From NCBI GenBank assembly GCA_028571685.1, contig CM053148.1:87194001-87258000 (forward strand): DNA of 64,000 nucleotides, in the 5' to 3' direction. Both the position numbers and the translations under genes were made by a program. This document shows, in pieces, positions 10,676-22,595 of this stretch. This DNA is from Heterohyrax brucei. Its lineage: Eukaryota > Chordata > Mammalia > Hyracoidea > Procaviidae. The notes beneath the pieces are model-generated. The model did no database searches. It saw only the letters and a list, made by a program, of their open reading frames with translations, and was not told the DNA's origin. Every line of letters starts with the position of its first letter. The stretch's first letter is position 1.

Positions 10676-11791
10676 TTGACTTTTTAGAAGTGTGGCTGGT
10701 CTCTTGACATGAGACAATAGTAATAATAAGCTGCCTTTCACCAGATGTGACAACCAAAAGATTTCCAGACACTGTAAAAATTTCCTGAGGATAGAAATTA
10801 CTGCTCATTAGGAATAAGTGATTTAAACCAAGCCTGGCATAAGAACCCCTAGGAGTCAGCCATGATTTTGGAAAGTCTTCATAGGAAATTGGGGCAGCAG
10901 GAGTTGTGCTCCTGGCCACAGTGTATCAGTGTAAGCGGCGGGAGAATAGTGTCAACCTCCCTCAATATCCATGCATAACAACTCGTACACAGATCCAGAC
11001 TTGCTGTAGACCCGTTGTCACACTCTACATTGTCTGGCAGAGACAGGTGATGATAACACTAATTAATCCAACTCCAGAGGCTAACTCACTGGAGCACGGA
11101 GACTAGCCTATTCGTTACTCCTTAGTGATTCTGTTTTGAAAGCATAGAAACAACAGGTAAAGAGTAAATCTGATGAATACAAAGAGTAAATCCATATTTT
11201 CCACTTTTACATTTATGCAACAGATTTGTTTTAGCTTTACTTTGGGATTCCCCACTAAGCAATCAGGATTCTTTAGGCAGCTTATGTCAGCCTACATTAA
11301 CATTTTATACCAATGTCTACAAGTCTGCAGCTACAACCTGGTGGATGATTAATAGTCACAGATAATTGCATTTGCTGCAGCCGAAATCCAGAATATTCTT
11401 ACTCTAATAGCTTGCAAAACAATTACATTGAGTCGAACAACCACGTCACCAACATCGAGGACACGCAGTCAAGCGGAAAAATCTAATGGCAGTCCAAGTC
11501 TCGATGTGTCTATTATCATTTTCCAGTGGCTGAAACAGAGGATATTGGGCCCTAAAAATGGTCAGATCAGGACATTTTATAACAGAGAGCTGAGCTCCCA
11601 TCTTTCAACTAAGATTTTCTCAGCCCAGGAGAGTCAGTCCCTGATTGCTTCCCACTGACTGACCTCTCAACTACTGGAAATCAAAGAACAACACCCTATT
11701 CTTCAACAGCAGTTCAGAGTGAGGCAGAAGGACTTCAAACCAGTTCATTCATCTTAGATAGAATTAGGTGATGAGTCGAGTGTGATTTTAA
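10676..11791. other. Unassigned non-coding DNA
   Basis: 1.1 kb without recognisable gene or repeat. Several short open frames on both strands overlap one another and show no family motif. Confidence 0.4.
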
Positions 11792-11942
11792 AAAATGGCC
11801 TTGAGTTGATTCCGACTCAAAGCTGTTCTCTAGGATAGAGCTGAACTGCCACAGAGAGTTTCCAAGGAGCAGTGGTGGATTTGAACTACTAACCTTATTG
11901 TTAACTGCCGTAGCTCTTCTTATCTATGCTGCTAGGGTTTCA
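11792..11942 (-). mobile_element. AfroSINE, short form
   Basis: TTGAGTTGATTCCGACTC, GATAGAGCTGAACTGCC, CCAAGGAGCAGTGGTGG, GCTAGGGTTTC. First of a seven-copy cluster. Confidence 0.9.
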
Positions 11943-11954
11943 AGATGATAGATA

Positions 11955-12107
11955 ACCCACTGTCACTGCTGTCAAGTCGATTCCAACCCATAGTGACCCC
12001 ATAGGATAGAGTAGAACTGCTTCATAGAGTTTACAAGGAGAACACCTCACAAATTTGAACTACTGATCGTATGGGTAACAGGTGCAGTACTGAATCACTG
12101 CAACAGA
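11955..12107 (-). mobile_element. AfroSINE, short form
   Basis: ACTGCTGTCAAGTCGATTCC, CCCCATAGGATAGAGTAG. The 3' half is well preserved; the head region is diverged. Confidence 0.9.
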
Positions 12108-12621
12108 AGGATTTCCAGATAATGAATAGAGACACACAATTACACACGAATGTGGTGAAAAGACTAAGATGGCAATTATGGGGGAGAAAAAAAAGAAATA
12201 TCTATACTACGACATTAAAAAGAGAGAGTAAGTGACAAACTGAAAAATATTCAAAGAAAGGCAAATCAAATGAGACCTTTATTTTTAAAAAGATTGGCCT
12301 AACTGTATTGATCTAGGTGTGTCTACAGTGCTGTTTATCTCAGAGCATCCCAGAGTTATGCCGTACTCTTCCCAGACACAGGAGCGTTGGAAAACCATGG
12401 GACTATCCCACAGGATCAGAGATTTTACTTTTAACCTTATTGCATATCCGGAAGTGGTTGAAAACACATGATCTCCACGAGCAGACAAAAATACTAAAAG
12501 GAAAGCAAAGGAAAAGGAAGTGGACTACCTGTACCATTTCCCATATTTTCCAGATAGGTTCAATCAGGAGACAGAGGCAGATAAACGACCCCTAGCTAGC
12601 TAGCTAGCCTCCCTCATCTAA
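12108..12621. other. Unassigned non-coding DNA
   Basis: Includes a short AGCT-repeat (CTAGCTAGCTAGCTAGC) near 12593. No gene recognised. Confidence 0.4.
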
Positions 12622-12680
12622 AGCAAGCCAGGCCCAGAGCTGCCGAGTTGATTCTGACTCAGAGCAATCCTATGACTCCC
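12622..12680 (-). mobile_element. AfroSINE fragment
   Basis: Only the 3'-terminal part is left: AGAGCTGCCGAGTTGATTC then TGACTCAGAGCAATCC. Confidence 0.7.
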
Positions 12681-12734
12681 CCACCTAAGGAGGAATAAAC
12701 GAGGGGACAAAAGTGAAGGGGCAGTACCAAGCTC

Positions 12735-12955
12735 ATGGGAACCTCTGGGTGGCACTTTGTGAAGTGCTCAACTACTAAAAGAAAGATTGGTGGCTGAGGC
12801 CTCCTCAGAGGTGCCTCTGAAGACAGGACTGAGGCCCTGCTTCCAGAGGGTCACACTGTCAAAAACCTCGTGGAGCAATCCTGCCCTGCCCACACAGGGT
12901 CGTTATGAGTCAGGGTCGGTGTGTGGCAGCAGCTGAGCACATCAGTAACAACAGC
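12735..12955 (+). mobile_element. AfroSINE, long form
   Basis: GGAACCTCTGGGTGGCACTT head, CTCAGAGGTGCCTCTGAAG, GACAGGACTGAGGCCCTGC, AGGGTCGTTATGAGTCAGG. It is in the opposite orientation to its neighbours. Confidence 0.85.
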
Positions 12956-12977
12956 CAGCAAACAGAGACTTTTATAA

Positions 12978-13147
12978 GCAGAACCCAAAGCAAATCCGCT
13001 GCTATCGAGTCAATTTAGACTTATAGCGACCCTATAGAACAGAGTAGAACTACCCCATAGAACTTTCAAGGAGCACCTGGTGGATTTGAACTGTTGACCT
13101 TTCGATTAGCAGCTGTAGCACCTAACTGCTATGACCCCAGGGTTTCA
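12978..13147 (-). mobile_element. AfroSINE, short form
   Basis: GCTGCTATCGAGTCAATTTA, ACAGAGTAGAACTACCCC, CACCTGGTGGATTTGAAC, CCCAGGGTTTC. AAGCAG occurs on both sides as a possible short target duplication. Confidence 0.9.
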
Positions 13148-13167
13148 AGCAGGAGGAAATTAGGAAA

Positions 13168-13323
13168 GAAAAAAAAATTGCTAGCAAGTCAATTCTGACT
13201 CATAGTGACCCCATAGGACAGAGTAGAAGTGCCCCATAGGGTTTCCAAGGAGCTGGTGGGTTCACATTGTCAATCACTTGTTCAGCAGCTGAAGGTCTTA
13301 ACCACTGCACCACCAGGGATCCG
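13168..13323 (-). mobile_element. AfroSINE, short form
   Basis: GCTAGCAAGTCAATTCTGAC, CCCCATAGGACAGAGTAG, CACTGCACCACCAGGG. Well preserved 3' half with an A-run at its left edge. Confidence 0.92.
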
Positions 13324-13484
13324 AGAAGGAAATGTTAGGAGCTATAAACACGCAACAATACCCCCCCTTTTTTTTTCACCTACACCTCTAACACATAATG
13401 CTGGGCATCCTGAGGAGAGACACTCTTGGGCACTATCATTATAAGACTGGTTTGATGGATTAATCGTTGTATGTAAAAAAATTT

Positions 13485-13525
13485 TTCACAACACTTGGTA
13501 AATAGTAAGTATTCACTAAAAGTCA
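13485..13525 (+). mobile_element. Possible MIR SINE 3' end
   Basis: CACTTGGTAAATAGTAAGTA followed by TTCACTAAA resembles the end of MIR. Short, so tentative. Confidence 0.35.
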
Positions 13526-13679
13526 TTATGTTTAGTGATGCATCTAATACTACAATCAGAGAACAGAGAAAGAACTTAGGTAGTTTGTATTCTGTGATAA
13601 GCTTACAATAAGCAATGTGGCAACTTTTCTAGTCAGGTACAAATTTGCACCTTTGAATCAATAATCAACTCTAGTAGCT

Positions 13680-13852
13680 TAAGGAAACCCTGGTGGCCTA
13701 GTGGTTAAGTGCTACATCTGCTAACCAGAACGCTGACAATGAAAATTCCCCTGGTGCTCCTTGGAAACTCGATGAAGCAATTCTACTCCGTATCCTGAGG
13801 GTCGCTGTGACTCTGAATCTCCTCCACGGCAGTGGATTTCATTTAACAGCTT
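13680..13852 (+). mobile_element. AfroSINE, short form
   Basis: AGGAAACCCTGGTGGCCTAG head is near perfect; GGTGCTCCTTGGAAACTCG and CTCCACGGCAGTGGATTTC at the end. A small insertion disturbs the B-box region. Confidence 0.92.
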
Positions 13853-15447
13853 AAACCTTCATTCTAGACCAAAAAGGGATTTACCGGTTTCGGCTGAGTA
13901 GTAATTTGAGGAAATGGATTGTTAAATATGTTCTTGGTAATCCTTGTCACGTACCATGAGAAAAAGAATGTTTTTTTTTTTTATCAAAATGAAGTTTATC
14001 TCTAAATTCCAAAGACTTCCAACATACACGGTGAAACGTCTTTCAAAATCTTTTTCCAGAGGGATAGTAGCAGATTTAAATTTCTTCATGCCAGATTGAT
14101 TGGAATGGAAAACAATATAAAGACATGAAATTTCTCACTTGTGGAAGTGGAGTTCACAATATTATTCCAGTGTAATTGTTAGCTGATATAGTTACTTGTC
14201 TTAATGAGGAATTTTTAAGGACAAGCAAACATGGCATAGGAATCCAGTTTGGGAGTCTGAAGAGGGGGGCTGGGAAAACTTATAGAGATAAAAGCTTGGT
14301 ATAAATGGTATTTATGACCTAGTAGAGGACAAGAATCTCAGCAGGAATGGATTAGTACCCTGTGACTTTGGTAGCAAATTACCACCAGCTAAGTGGCTTA
14401 AAGAAATACAAATTCATACTCTTACAGTTTTGGTGGCTATAATTCCAATTAAGTCATATGGGATTAAAATTGAGGTGTGTATGTATCAAAAACAAAACAA
14501 AATCCACACAAAACAGAAGTATTTTATTAAACTGCGTAAAGCAGCAAATATATATTAACTAATGCAATTAACTCCAGAAAGAATATCTTTCAGTTTATTT
14601 TTAAATTAAGTTATTCATTTTTATTTTCTCTGAGTTGTGTTCTTTCTTACACTATATTACTTATATTATTTTTTGACATCTTAATGAACAGTCAGAAATG
14701 CCATCTTGTTAACCACACTTTTTGTATATTTCGACATTTGCAAAGACAATCACGTCAGCAGTTTATTTTAAATTTCACTAGTTTGTGGCTAAATTCTCAA
14801 GAAACAGCATTTTATCCTTACAAAGCTGCACTCTATTTAACAACCCTTTGAGGTGTTATTCTTAGTTGTAAAAAAGATCCCAGGTAATCAAGAATTGGAA
14901 CATCAAATAATCAAGAATAAACATGTACAAATTAGTCTTGAATAGGATGTTTATAAATGAGTCTCATGCAATTACCTCTTGAAGTGTTTGATTTCAGCCG
15001 GTATATTTTACCAAGATCATTTACGATGTGTTGTTTTCATTATAAATATATGAGACTACATTAGTATCTAATTTCTATCATTTCTTGAACGATAGGCTGA
15101 TTTTCTTCCATTTCTTGAAAGACATTAATGGCTCACTCAAAATAACAGTCAGTAACAACTGCATCTTTTTAAAGTTATGAGAATTAATGTATCTGTACTT
15201 TATCCTTCATAGAAGAAGGTAGACTTAGTTTTTTTTTTGTCCGATTAGAAAATTAGATGGTACACTTCAGTTCATCACAAAAATGTAAAACGCCATAAAA
15301 AGTTTATCTTTCAGACACAGCATCACATTTTATTCAGATGACACGAGCTTAATAAATGTAGCTCTGGGTGTTCTACGTAAGTTTTTTCTTTTTTAAGTCT
15401 TTTCACCACAGTAGAGGGGATTTGTATTAACCCAGTCCTTAGTACTG
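13853..15447. other. Unassigned AT-rich DNA
   Basis: 1.6 kb with no SINE, LINE or gene that I can recognise, apart from a T-run at 13971-13982. Confidence 0.45.
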
Positions 15448-15592
15448 GTCAGAAACCCTGGTGGTGCAGTGGTTTAGTGCTATAACTTCTAACCCAAAGA
15501 TCAGCAGTTCAAATCCACCACGCTCTCCTCAGAAACTTTGTGAGGCAGTCCATGTCCTGTTGGAATTAACGTAATGACAGTGGGTTTTACTA
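15448..15592 (+). mobile_element. AfroSINE, short form
   Basis: AGAAACCCTGGTGGTGCAG, CAGCAGTTCAAATCCACC, TAATGACAGTGGGTTTTAC. A short (TTA)n run follows the tail. Confidence 0.92.
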
Positions 15593-15828
15593 TTATTATT
15601 ATTATTACTGGTCAGACCGATTAGAAAATTTGTTATGTAAATACAAGATATATCTGAGTGAATGACTGTTAAATAACCGTTCTTCAAATGAATTTGTTAA
15701 TTTTTGAAACTGTTCTATTTCTATTTTGTAACTGTATTAAAATAGACACTAGCAATGGAGTTATTCATAAAATATCACAAATATCCAGCAAAACATTATC
15801 AATTCATTTGATTTGCTTAGTGGAATTT
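15593..15828. other. Unassigned AT-rich DNA
   Basis: No gene or repeat recognised. Confidence 0.4.
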
Positions 15829-16010
15829 AAAGAGCCCTGGTGTCCTCATGGAAAAGCTAGTGGCATAGTGGTTAAGTGCTCCACCTGCTAACCAACAGGT
15901 CAGAAGTTCAAATCTGCCAGGTGCTCCTTGGAAACTCTACAGAGCAGTGCTACTCTGATCTATAGGGTTGTTACAAGTTGTACTCGACAGCATTGAGTTT
16001 GTTTTTTTGG
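15829..16010 (+). mobile_element. AfroSINE, first of a head-to-tail trio
   Basis: The 5' end looks doubled: GAGCCCTGGTGTCCTC, then about 30 bp later GCTAGTGGCATAGTGG restarts the head. Body and T-rich tail are normal. Confidence 0.9.
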
Positions 16011-16175
16011 GTCGGGTTGCTTAGTGGTTAAGTGCTAAAGCTGGTAACCAAAAGGTCAGCAATTAAAATCCACCTGGTGCACCTTGGAAACTCTATGGGA
16101 AAGTTCTACTCTGTCTATAGGGTTGCCATGAGTGGGAATTGACTTGATGGTAATGAGTTGGATTTGGTTTTGGGT
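16011..16175 (+). mobile_element. AfroSINE, second of trio
   Basis: GCTTAGTGGTTAAGTGC, AGGTCAGCAATTAAAATCC, GGGAATTGACTTGATGG, ending in the TTTGGTTTTGG tail. It starts directly at the previous copy's tail. Confidence 0.9.
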
Positions 16176-16323
16176 TGGTGGCACGGCGGTTGAGAGCTTG
16201 ACTGATAACCAAATGGCTGAACATTGAAATCCACCAGCTGTACCCTGGAGACCCTGTAAGGCAGTTTCTTTCCGTCCTGCAGGGTTGCTGTGAGTCATAA
16301 TTATCTCGATGGCAACTAGCTGC
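16176..16323 (+). mobile_element. AfroSINE, third of trio
   Basis: GTTGGTGGCACGGCGGTTG, TTGAAATCCACCAGCTG, GGGTTGCTGTGAGTCAT, GATGGCAACTAGC. It begins directly at the preceding tail. Confidence 0.88.
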
Positions 16324-16797
16324 TTTGCGGATGGTAGAGATGCAAATATTTGTTAATTTCCGGAGTTCTGAGAATGTTGATTTTAGCAAGTTTTTCAGGA
16401 TTCTCACTACTTTTGTGATGCAGTGAATTTCTGAGGTTTTTATTTCACTATTCCAGATGTACTCTCTTCCTCACCTTCTCTTAAGTAGATCTAGGGAAAC
16501 ATTAGTCCTCTAGCCTTTGAGATATTCAGAGGTTGTGTGAAATAAGTTTATGGGAACCAAGCAGGTTAAAGATCTTAAAAGATACTAATATGTGTTGGCA
16601 TGTCTCTAATAAGTTATTCCATTATTTTTAAGGCTGAGGTATTACAAATAGAAATAAAGGAGTTTATTCATGACCATACAAGTATTCTGTTCCTCCCATT
16701 ATATATCCAGTATTTACCATGACCCAGGTTGTCCAATTCTTTGAAATTCTCTGTGCCTGAAAATATGCTGACAAGCAAAATAAAACTTAAAGACATA
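16324..16797. other. Unassigned non-coding DNA
   Basis: No gene or repeat recognised. Confidence 0.4.
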
Positions 16798-17300
16798 TGA
16801 GACCTGACAAATAAGTCTGTGAACTCATCCTAGAAAAAGTACTACATTCCTCATTGCTGACTATAACCGTGGTCACCTTTGAAGTACTCCCGTATGGAAG
16901 CTATGCATCAACACTAGCGCCTAGTCCACCACCCTTCAAAGCAAGTTTGGAACTCTTTCCGGAATGACAATCAGAGCTGTTGTCATATTACTCTTGATGC
17001 CCTGAATGTCATCAAAGTGTCTTTTAATATTTCCTTTATCTTTGGATGAAGAAAAAAAAAATCACCAAGAGCCAGATCAGGTGAATAGGGAGGGTGTTCC
17101 AATATAGTTCTTTGTTTACTGGCTAAAAACTCCTTCACAGGCAACCAGACAGTGAAGTGCTCTAACTTGCCAACATGCCAGGGTGTGTAATGGCATTCCA
17201 GAAAGAGTTCCAAAATTGCTTTGGAGGGTGGACTAGGCCTTGGCATCAACACATAGCTTCCCAAAGCAAGTACTTTGAAGGTGACTGTAGTGATATTCAT
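16798..17300 (-). mobile_element. Rearranged mariner derivative, copy 1
   Basis: The left terminal repeat, TGAGACCTGACAAATAAG, follows a TA. The left arm (to about 17150) is the reversed 3' part of a mariner element. From about 17175 the sequence turns round and gives the same 3' part in plus orientation (CATTCCAGAAAGAGTTCC, TTGGCATCAACACATAGC). Both outer ends therefore derive from one end of the transposon. The right terminal repeat is missing after about 17300. Confidence 0.85.
16983..17300 (-). pseudogene. mariner transposase C-terminal remnant
   Basis: A minus-strand frame contains VKEFLASKQRTILEH, PPYSPDLALGDFFF and HPKIKEILKD, the region around the third catalytic Asp of D,D34D mariner transposases. 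The residues before it come from the rearranged arm, not from a natural N-terminus. No DNA-binding domain or first two catalytic residues, so non-functional. Confidence 0.85.
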
Positions 17301-18889
17301 AAATTCTGTAAGATCGTCAACTCTAGAAGAAACTCAGACAGAAGTTCTCTTCAAAGAAATAATGTATGAAGTGAATCAGTTGCCAGTTGGAATTGTTTTT
17401 CTTTTATTTTTCCCACAAGGTTATTTATATTAAATTATATCACATTTAATTTTGTTGTTTTTAACAACAGCAATATAAACTAAATATGAATGCACAGGAA
17501 TACACAATCTTGTATGCTATTTGACATTCTGGAACTTGCCAATAAATAATCCTGTAAATCCACAGAAAATAACATAATCGCAATTATCATAGTTTTAAGC
17601 TCTTGTTCTCAACCTTAAGCTTTTATCTACAAACAGGAAGAACTATGGACAAATATTTTTAATAACATTTTCTTATACATATAGTTGTTCTCTTGTTTTG
17701 GAGGAAGTTGTACTATTTCACAGTCATTCATCACTTTCAGAGTATTTTGAGAAGTTATTTGCCTATAAGAACATTTGCATGTATATGTTGATGATTCAGT
17801 TATCATTCGTTACGTATCACAGTTTCAGTGCACTCAGTCCGTAACTTCCTGACTCTTAAGCTGCATCTTTGTGGATGTTTATGATACTATTAGCCTTCCC
17901 ATGAACCTTGACAGTTTAATTTTCAGCTCTGAATTACAACTGAATTGACAGTTACCTAAAGTGTCAGACAGTGTTTTCCTGGAGTTAGGTAAACAAAGAA
18001 TAAGAATTTAACCAACGCTCTTCAGCACAGATACAAATATTTTCTTCTTCTGTGGTCATATGCCGCACATATAAAATGGAAAGTCACGACATGAGTGTAT
18101 GGTTTGTTAATGAACTGGACTCTTATGGCCATGAGGGATCATGAAAGTCTTTTGCCTAGCTAGTTTTGATGGAATGATTTGGGAGCATTATCCTGGATAA
18201 TTTTTTAAAGGTCTAAATGGATTATTCTAGGCATGACTGAGCAAGTTAACTATCATGGTGGTCCAGGAGCAGGGACTCCCTGCATTTCCTAATGTCAGAG
18301 AAAATTAATTGTCAGAAGAACCGTGTGAGTGATGTCTTAAACTATTCAGTCTTACTGTGTTTTATGTAATGTTGATTTGGGGAAAATGTATGCCTACTAA
18401 CAAAACTATGTTTTTGTCTTTATTGGACATAGTTTTGAATGACTAAAAAGAGGAGTGAAGTCATTTGTACTAATAATACCCCAAAGAAATTTGTGTAATA
18501 TTGATTTATGTAATGTTAGGTTCATATTTGTTAAAAAATATCCTAGGTGAGCATCTTATTTATTGAATAATTTTCTTTATGGAATATAAGCTAATAAAAA
18601 AAATGAGTACCTAGAAGATCTCAGTGAACAGTTCTTGGTAAATATTGTTAGGATACTTGGGAAGGGTTGAAACCCTTAGAGTCAGAATACATGTTCTGAA
18701 CAGAAATTTATTAACCAAATTGTAAGATAATAAGACTAATTTCAAGATACAGAGCTTTTCCAAGGGTTACAGTGATAGACAAAACTGGGTTTCAAATCTG
18801 TATCTGCTAATGCTAATTTGAGCATTTGCTCTCCACTCTCTCTATATCCAGGAGTTATGTCACGTTCGTTTTTGTTTTAGTCTTCAAGT
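17301..18889. other. Unassigned AT-rich DNA
   Basis: 1.6 kb with no recognised repeat or gene. Contains an 11 bp perfect stem, CAAAACTATGT at 18401 and ACATAGTTTTG at 18427. Confidence 0.45.
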
Positions 18890-19170
18890 GCTACTTTCTT
18901 GATGGTGTCAGGTTTCCAATTCTCTGCTTGCTTCCCTTTCCTTTTATCTCTGGTAGGACAAAGGGATAAAAGGTGGTGCAAGCCGTACTCCAGGGAAACT
19001 CCCTTTAAAACAGAGCAGGGAGGGGACCTTCGGAAGAGATTTACAGTCCCACCCTCTTTAACACACAGGGTAGGAAAATCACAAACTAGAGGACAATCAG
19101 AAGCTGTGGGAACAGTGGCCCAGCCAAATGGCCATGCAGATTTTAGGGGGGACATTGTTCAATGCATGAG
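18890..19170 (-). mobile_element. LTR fossil (MaLR-like), 5' half
   Basis: Reverse-oriented half of the LTR family found at five other places here: CTTTCTTGATGGTGTCAGG, CTCCAGGGAAACTCCC, GGCCCAGCCAAATGGCC. No internal retroviral region. Old, non-coding. Confidence 0.65.
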
Positions 19171-19562
19171 AATTTTCTATTGGCAAGTTAGTCATTCTAG
19201 GTGTATTTTAAGAAAGTGGTGGTCTGTAAGCCTACTTCTGTATGTACATGATTTTGCTTATTACCATTTTTTAATTTTACTTTTTTCTCTTGTATATGCA
19301 AGTCGTTCCTGACGTTACTCATTTCATACTAAAATCTATGAACCTGGAAAATAGCTTTGACAATAATCATAAGATATAGGGCAAATCAAATTCACATATG
19401 ACATTTTAATTCTGATGTTTATGGAAAATTAATGATCTATTTAGAAATAATTCATGTGTTTCTCAAATTGCTTTTAAAATAAACACTTTTAATAAAATAA
19501 CATTTTTTTTCCACTGCTTCATAAGAAATAGTCTCATTTAGAAGTTTCTTTATGGGTTCTCA
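19171..19562. other. Unassigned AT-rich DNA
   Basis: No gene or repeat recognised. Confidence 0.4.
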
Positions 19563-20131
19563 TGCACTGAATTGTGTTCTCACAAAAATGTGTGTAGAAA
19601 TTTGCCTGAGCCATGATTGCTGGTATTATGTGAGGTTTCTAGATAGCTGTAAACCCTGCCAGTGTGATGTTAAGGAGGGGGTGAGCTGCAGTTGTGTTGG
19701 TAAGTAAGATCATCTACACAAACATTATATGTGGGACTGTATTGCGGCTTGGGGAAGCTTCTTGGGATATAAAAGAAAGGGAGGTAAGCAGAGATTTGGG
19801 GACCTTATACCACATAGCAGCTATGAGTCAGAACTGATTCGAAGGCAGTGGCTTTTTTTTTTTTTTTTTTCATACTATCAAGAAAGTAGTGCTGGAGCTG
19901 AGAACATTCTTTGGAAAGAAAAGAAGATCCCTGTGTCTCAGATTGCCCAGTCCTGGGGAAGATTGATGACAGAGACCTTCTTCTGGAACCAACAGAGAAA
20001 GACTTCCCCAGAAATGACATCCTGAATTTGGGCTTCTAGCCTACCAGACTATGCTAAAACAAAACTTCTCCTTTTAAAGCCATCCAGGTGTTGTGGTACT
20101 TCTGTTGAAGTAGCACTAGCTAACTAAGATA
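19563..20131 (+). mobile_element. Solo LTR fossil (MaLR-like) with SINE insertion
   Basis: Starts TGCACTGAATTGTGTTCTC and ends TAGCTAACTAAGATA, and carries GGGGACCTTATACCAC, TCCTGGGGAAGATTGATG and TTCTAGCCTACCAGAC. It looks like a nearly whole LTR of the ERVL-MaLR kind, lengthened by a truncated SINE at 19813-19870. No coding capacity. Confidence 0.65.
19813..19870 (+). mobile_element. 5'-truncated AfroSINE in LTR
   Basis: Only the SINE 3' end (GAGTCAGAACTGATTCG, GGCAGTGGC) and an 18-T tail are present. ATACCA on the left and ATACTA on the right look like its target duplication. Confidence 0.8.
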
Positions 20132-20570
20132 TGGGTGAAGAACTTTTGGGGTGTGGAAACGACGGAGTTCTCTGTCATGGGCCAGGTGCCGTGCTTGTGA
20201 TTCCCTAAGTCTCCTCGTACTTTCTGCTAGGATTCTTACTGAAAGAAAGGCCTGTGCCTTATCTGACTATGAAAGGTCCCTTTGCAAAGGGGAGGAAGGT
20301 GTTGGAGAGGGAATTCTTTGGTGCAACCTCTTCATAAAGATGAAAGGGGTAAAGGGAGTTGGTGCATAAATAGCCCCTTAGGTAGGATAGCTTAGAAATG
20401 TGTCCACCACAGTATCCCAGCAGTCTCAAGTGAGACAGAGCACCAGGTGATAATATATCATGATTATACTCTGTGCTGTCTTCCTTTTCTTCCCTATTTC
20501 AGCTTCCCAGCTCACTTATCACTTATTTCTAGAATCACACCCCAAGTTAATCAGTCTTACAGTCTCTTTC
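20132..20570. other. Unassigned non-coding DNA
   Basis: No gene or repeat recognised. Confidence 0.4.
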
Positions 20571-20732
20571 AGAGATCTTGATGGTGGAGTGGTTAAGTGC
20601 TATGTCTGTCAACCAAAAGGTGGGCAAGCACTGCCAAGCACTCTTTAGAAACTCTGGAGCAGTTCTACTCTGACCTATAGGGTTGCTATGAGTTGAAATC
20701 ACTTGATGGCAGCAGGATTGGTTTGATTTTTA
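20571..20732 (+). mobile_element. AfroSINE, short form
   Basis: AGATCTTGATGGTGGAGTGG, GTCAACCAAAAGGTGGGC, GACCTATAGGGTTGCTATG, CACTTGATGGCAGCAGG. Complete. Confidence 0.9.
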
Positions 20733-22424
20733 TGATTTCTTTCTGGAGGAAACTTGTCTTAAACATTCTCAAAATAGCCTGGGGGGGAAAAAAAAGAATG
20801 TGAAGGTGTTTGAATGATGACGTTTGGGTTCCAGAAGAACTGGTCAATCACATTCCATTCCCTATTCAGATTATAAAGCATGATAAAACAATATGCTTGT
20901 AGTTAGCGGATGGTGACCAAAGTGCACCACCCTTATTGATAAAGGGAATACTGCAGAAAACCAATTATACCAGCAGGCAAAAAGGTTTCCTAAATTCTAT
21001 ACCAGAATTGTATCATTTATTTATCAGGGCACAAGTATATAGGCAGTTGGGCCAGGGAGTCTTTAAGGCCAAATGAGAGCAGATACTATTTCATGGGGTA
21101 GAGACAGGAGCTAAACTGATCACAGCTACCTCATTCTTTCTAAATTTCTCAGCACTAATTCACTTCCTCCCTTTTGCAGGTAAGAGAGAAAGCAGAGGCA
21201 GATTAGAAAGCAATCCCATTTATTATGAAAACCCCAAAGATAAACAGCTGTTATTATGCTGTACACTATTCTTACAGTATTTTGCTATTAAAAAATGCAT
21301 AGACGTATTGGGATGCACTAGAGGAATAAAACATACTGAGTGTTAATTTTAAGCTTTTGTCATAAACAGAAGTACTTGGATGGTTTTATAATTTGTTTTG
21401 TAAGTTCATAATAGATGTGTTACAGTGGTTAGCCCAAAAACTCAAAATGAAATACCAGACTTTACCATGTCCGTATCTGTTTGCAATACCCTTCATGGGA
21501 ATATGCATTTATCCAAGTAGACCCACTGATTGCAAGGTAAAATTACATCACTATCTTATGTGCCTAAATAAGCATGTACTGTTTGGTTAGTATTAATGTA
21601 ATCTGGCTTAGGGACCACACTACTGAGGTTGTCAAATCTGAGAACTCATTCAATTGCTGGATGATATTAGGTGACACAAGTAACCATACCTCAATTGATT
21701 CATCTCAACATCAAGGTAATACTAAGTCACATGGCTATTGTGAAGCTTGAGTTAAGTCAGATAACAAGCTCCTTAAAGTACTATATTCCCTCAATACACT
21801 TTTTTAATGATCACATTAATAACGGGAATTCTAAATCTTCTTGTGTATGTATATTAACATATGTTAGGAATTGATTGACATTTCTCATGGTTTAATAAAT
21901 GGTTTTCAAAGAAGTTTTAATAAAACAAGTTTCAATAAAACATCTGCATTTTGCTGCAAAACATAGATGACTCAAACGTAAAATCATGCTGCTATTCTTT
22001 GAGACATGGAGATTATTAATTTTCTACTATGTTTAGAGAAGAATGATAATAAAGGTCTTCCAATTTATATAGACCACTACATAAAATGATTGAGTTATCA
22101 TCTCATTGTTTAATAATCAAGCTGCAGTCTGCTAAGAAATAGAAACTTTACATATTCTGGTAAAAAAAATCTCACTTAGGAATGCACTTTATGAAAAGTG
22201 TTTGCAAAAATATCAAAATAGAATTAGAAATGACTGTATAGCAGCTTATTATTTTTTCTTACAGTTCAGAGCACCACTGAATAAAGTAATGAAGTAAATC
22301 AGGAAATAGAAACGTAAAAGTAGATAGTGAAGAAATGCAAGGATTAAGAGGCAAGTTTTGAAACTTGGCTTCTCATATGTCTCTGCCACTGGATCTGGCC
22401 ATTCTGATAGATTACATTTCAGGT
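20733..22424. other. Unassigned, repeat-poor AT-rich DNA
   Basis: 1.7 kb without any recognised SINE, LINE or gene; part of the longest SINE-poor interval of the window. Confidence 0.45.
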
Positions 22425-22595
22425 ACGGGAAAGTTACAAATAACATTGGGAAGAGTGGGAATTCTAGAACATTTAATTCTGCTTATGAGAAGCCTGTACA
22501 TAGATGAATAGTCAGTTGTTGGTACAGAACAAGGGATACTATGCTGTTTGAAGTCAGGAAGAGTGTGTGTGAGGGTTGTATCCTTTCACAGGTGC
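22425..22595 (+). mobile_element. RTE LINE fragment (reverse transcriptase)
   Basis: GGGAATTCTAGAACATTTAA, GTACATAGATGAATAG, GTTGGTACAGAACAAGG and GAGGGTTGTATCCTTTC correspond to the stretch upstream of the YADD motif (compare 27.2-27.35 kb). Truncated at both ends. Confidence 0.8.

Noticed and set aside
18401-18437. 11-bp stem CAAAACTATGT/ACATAGTTTTG, possible tiny MITE
   Set aside because: No TA or other target duplication around it and no second copy seen.
18899-19312. 137-codon plus-strand open frame
   Set aside because: It overlaps the reversed LTR fossil and reads its antisense; no host-gene similarity.
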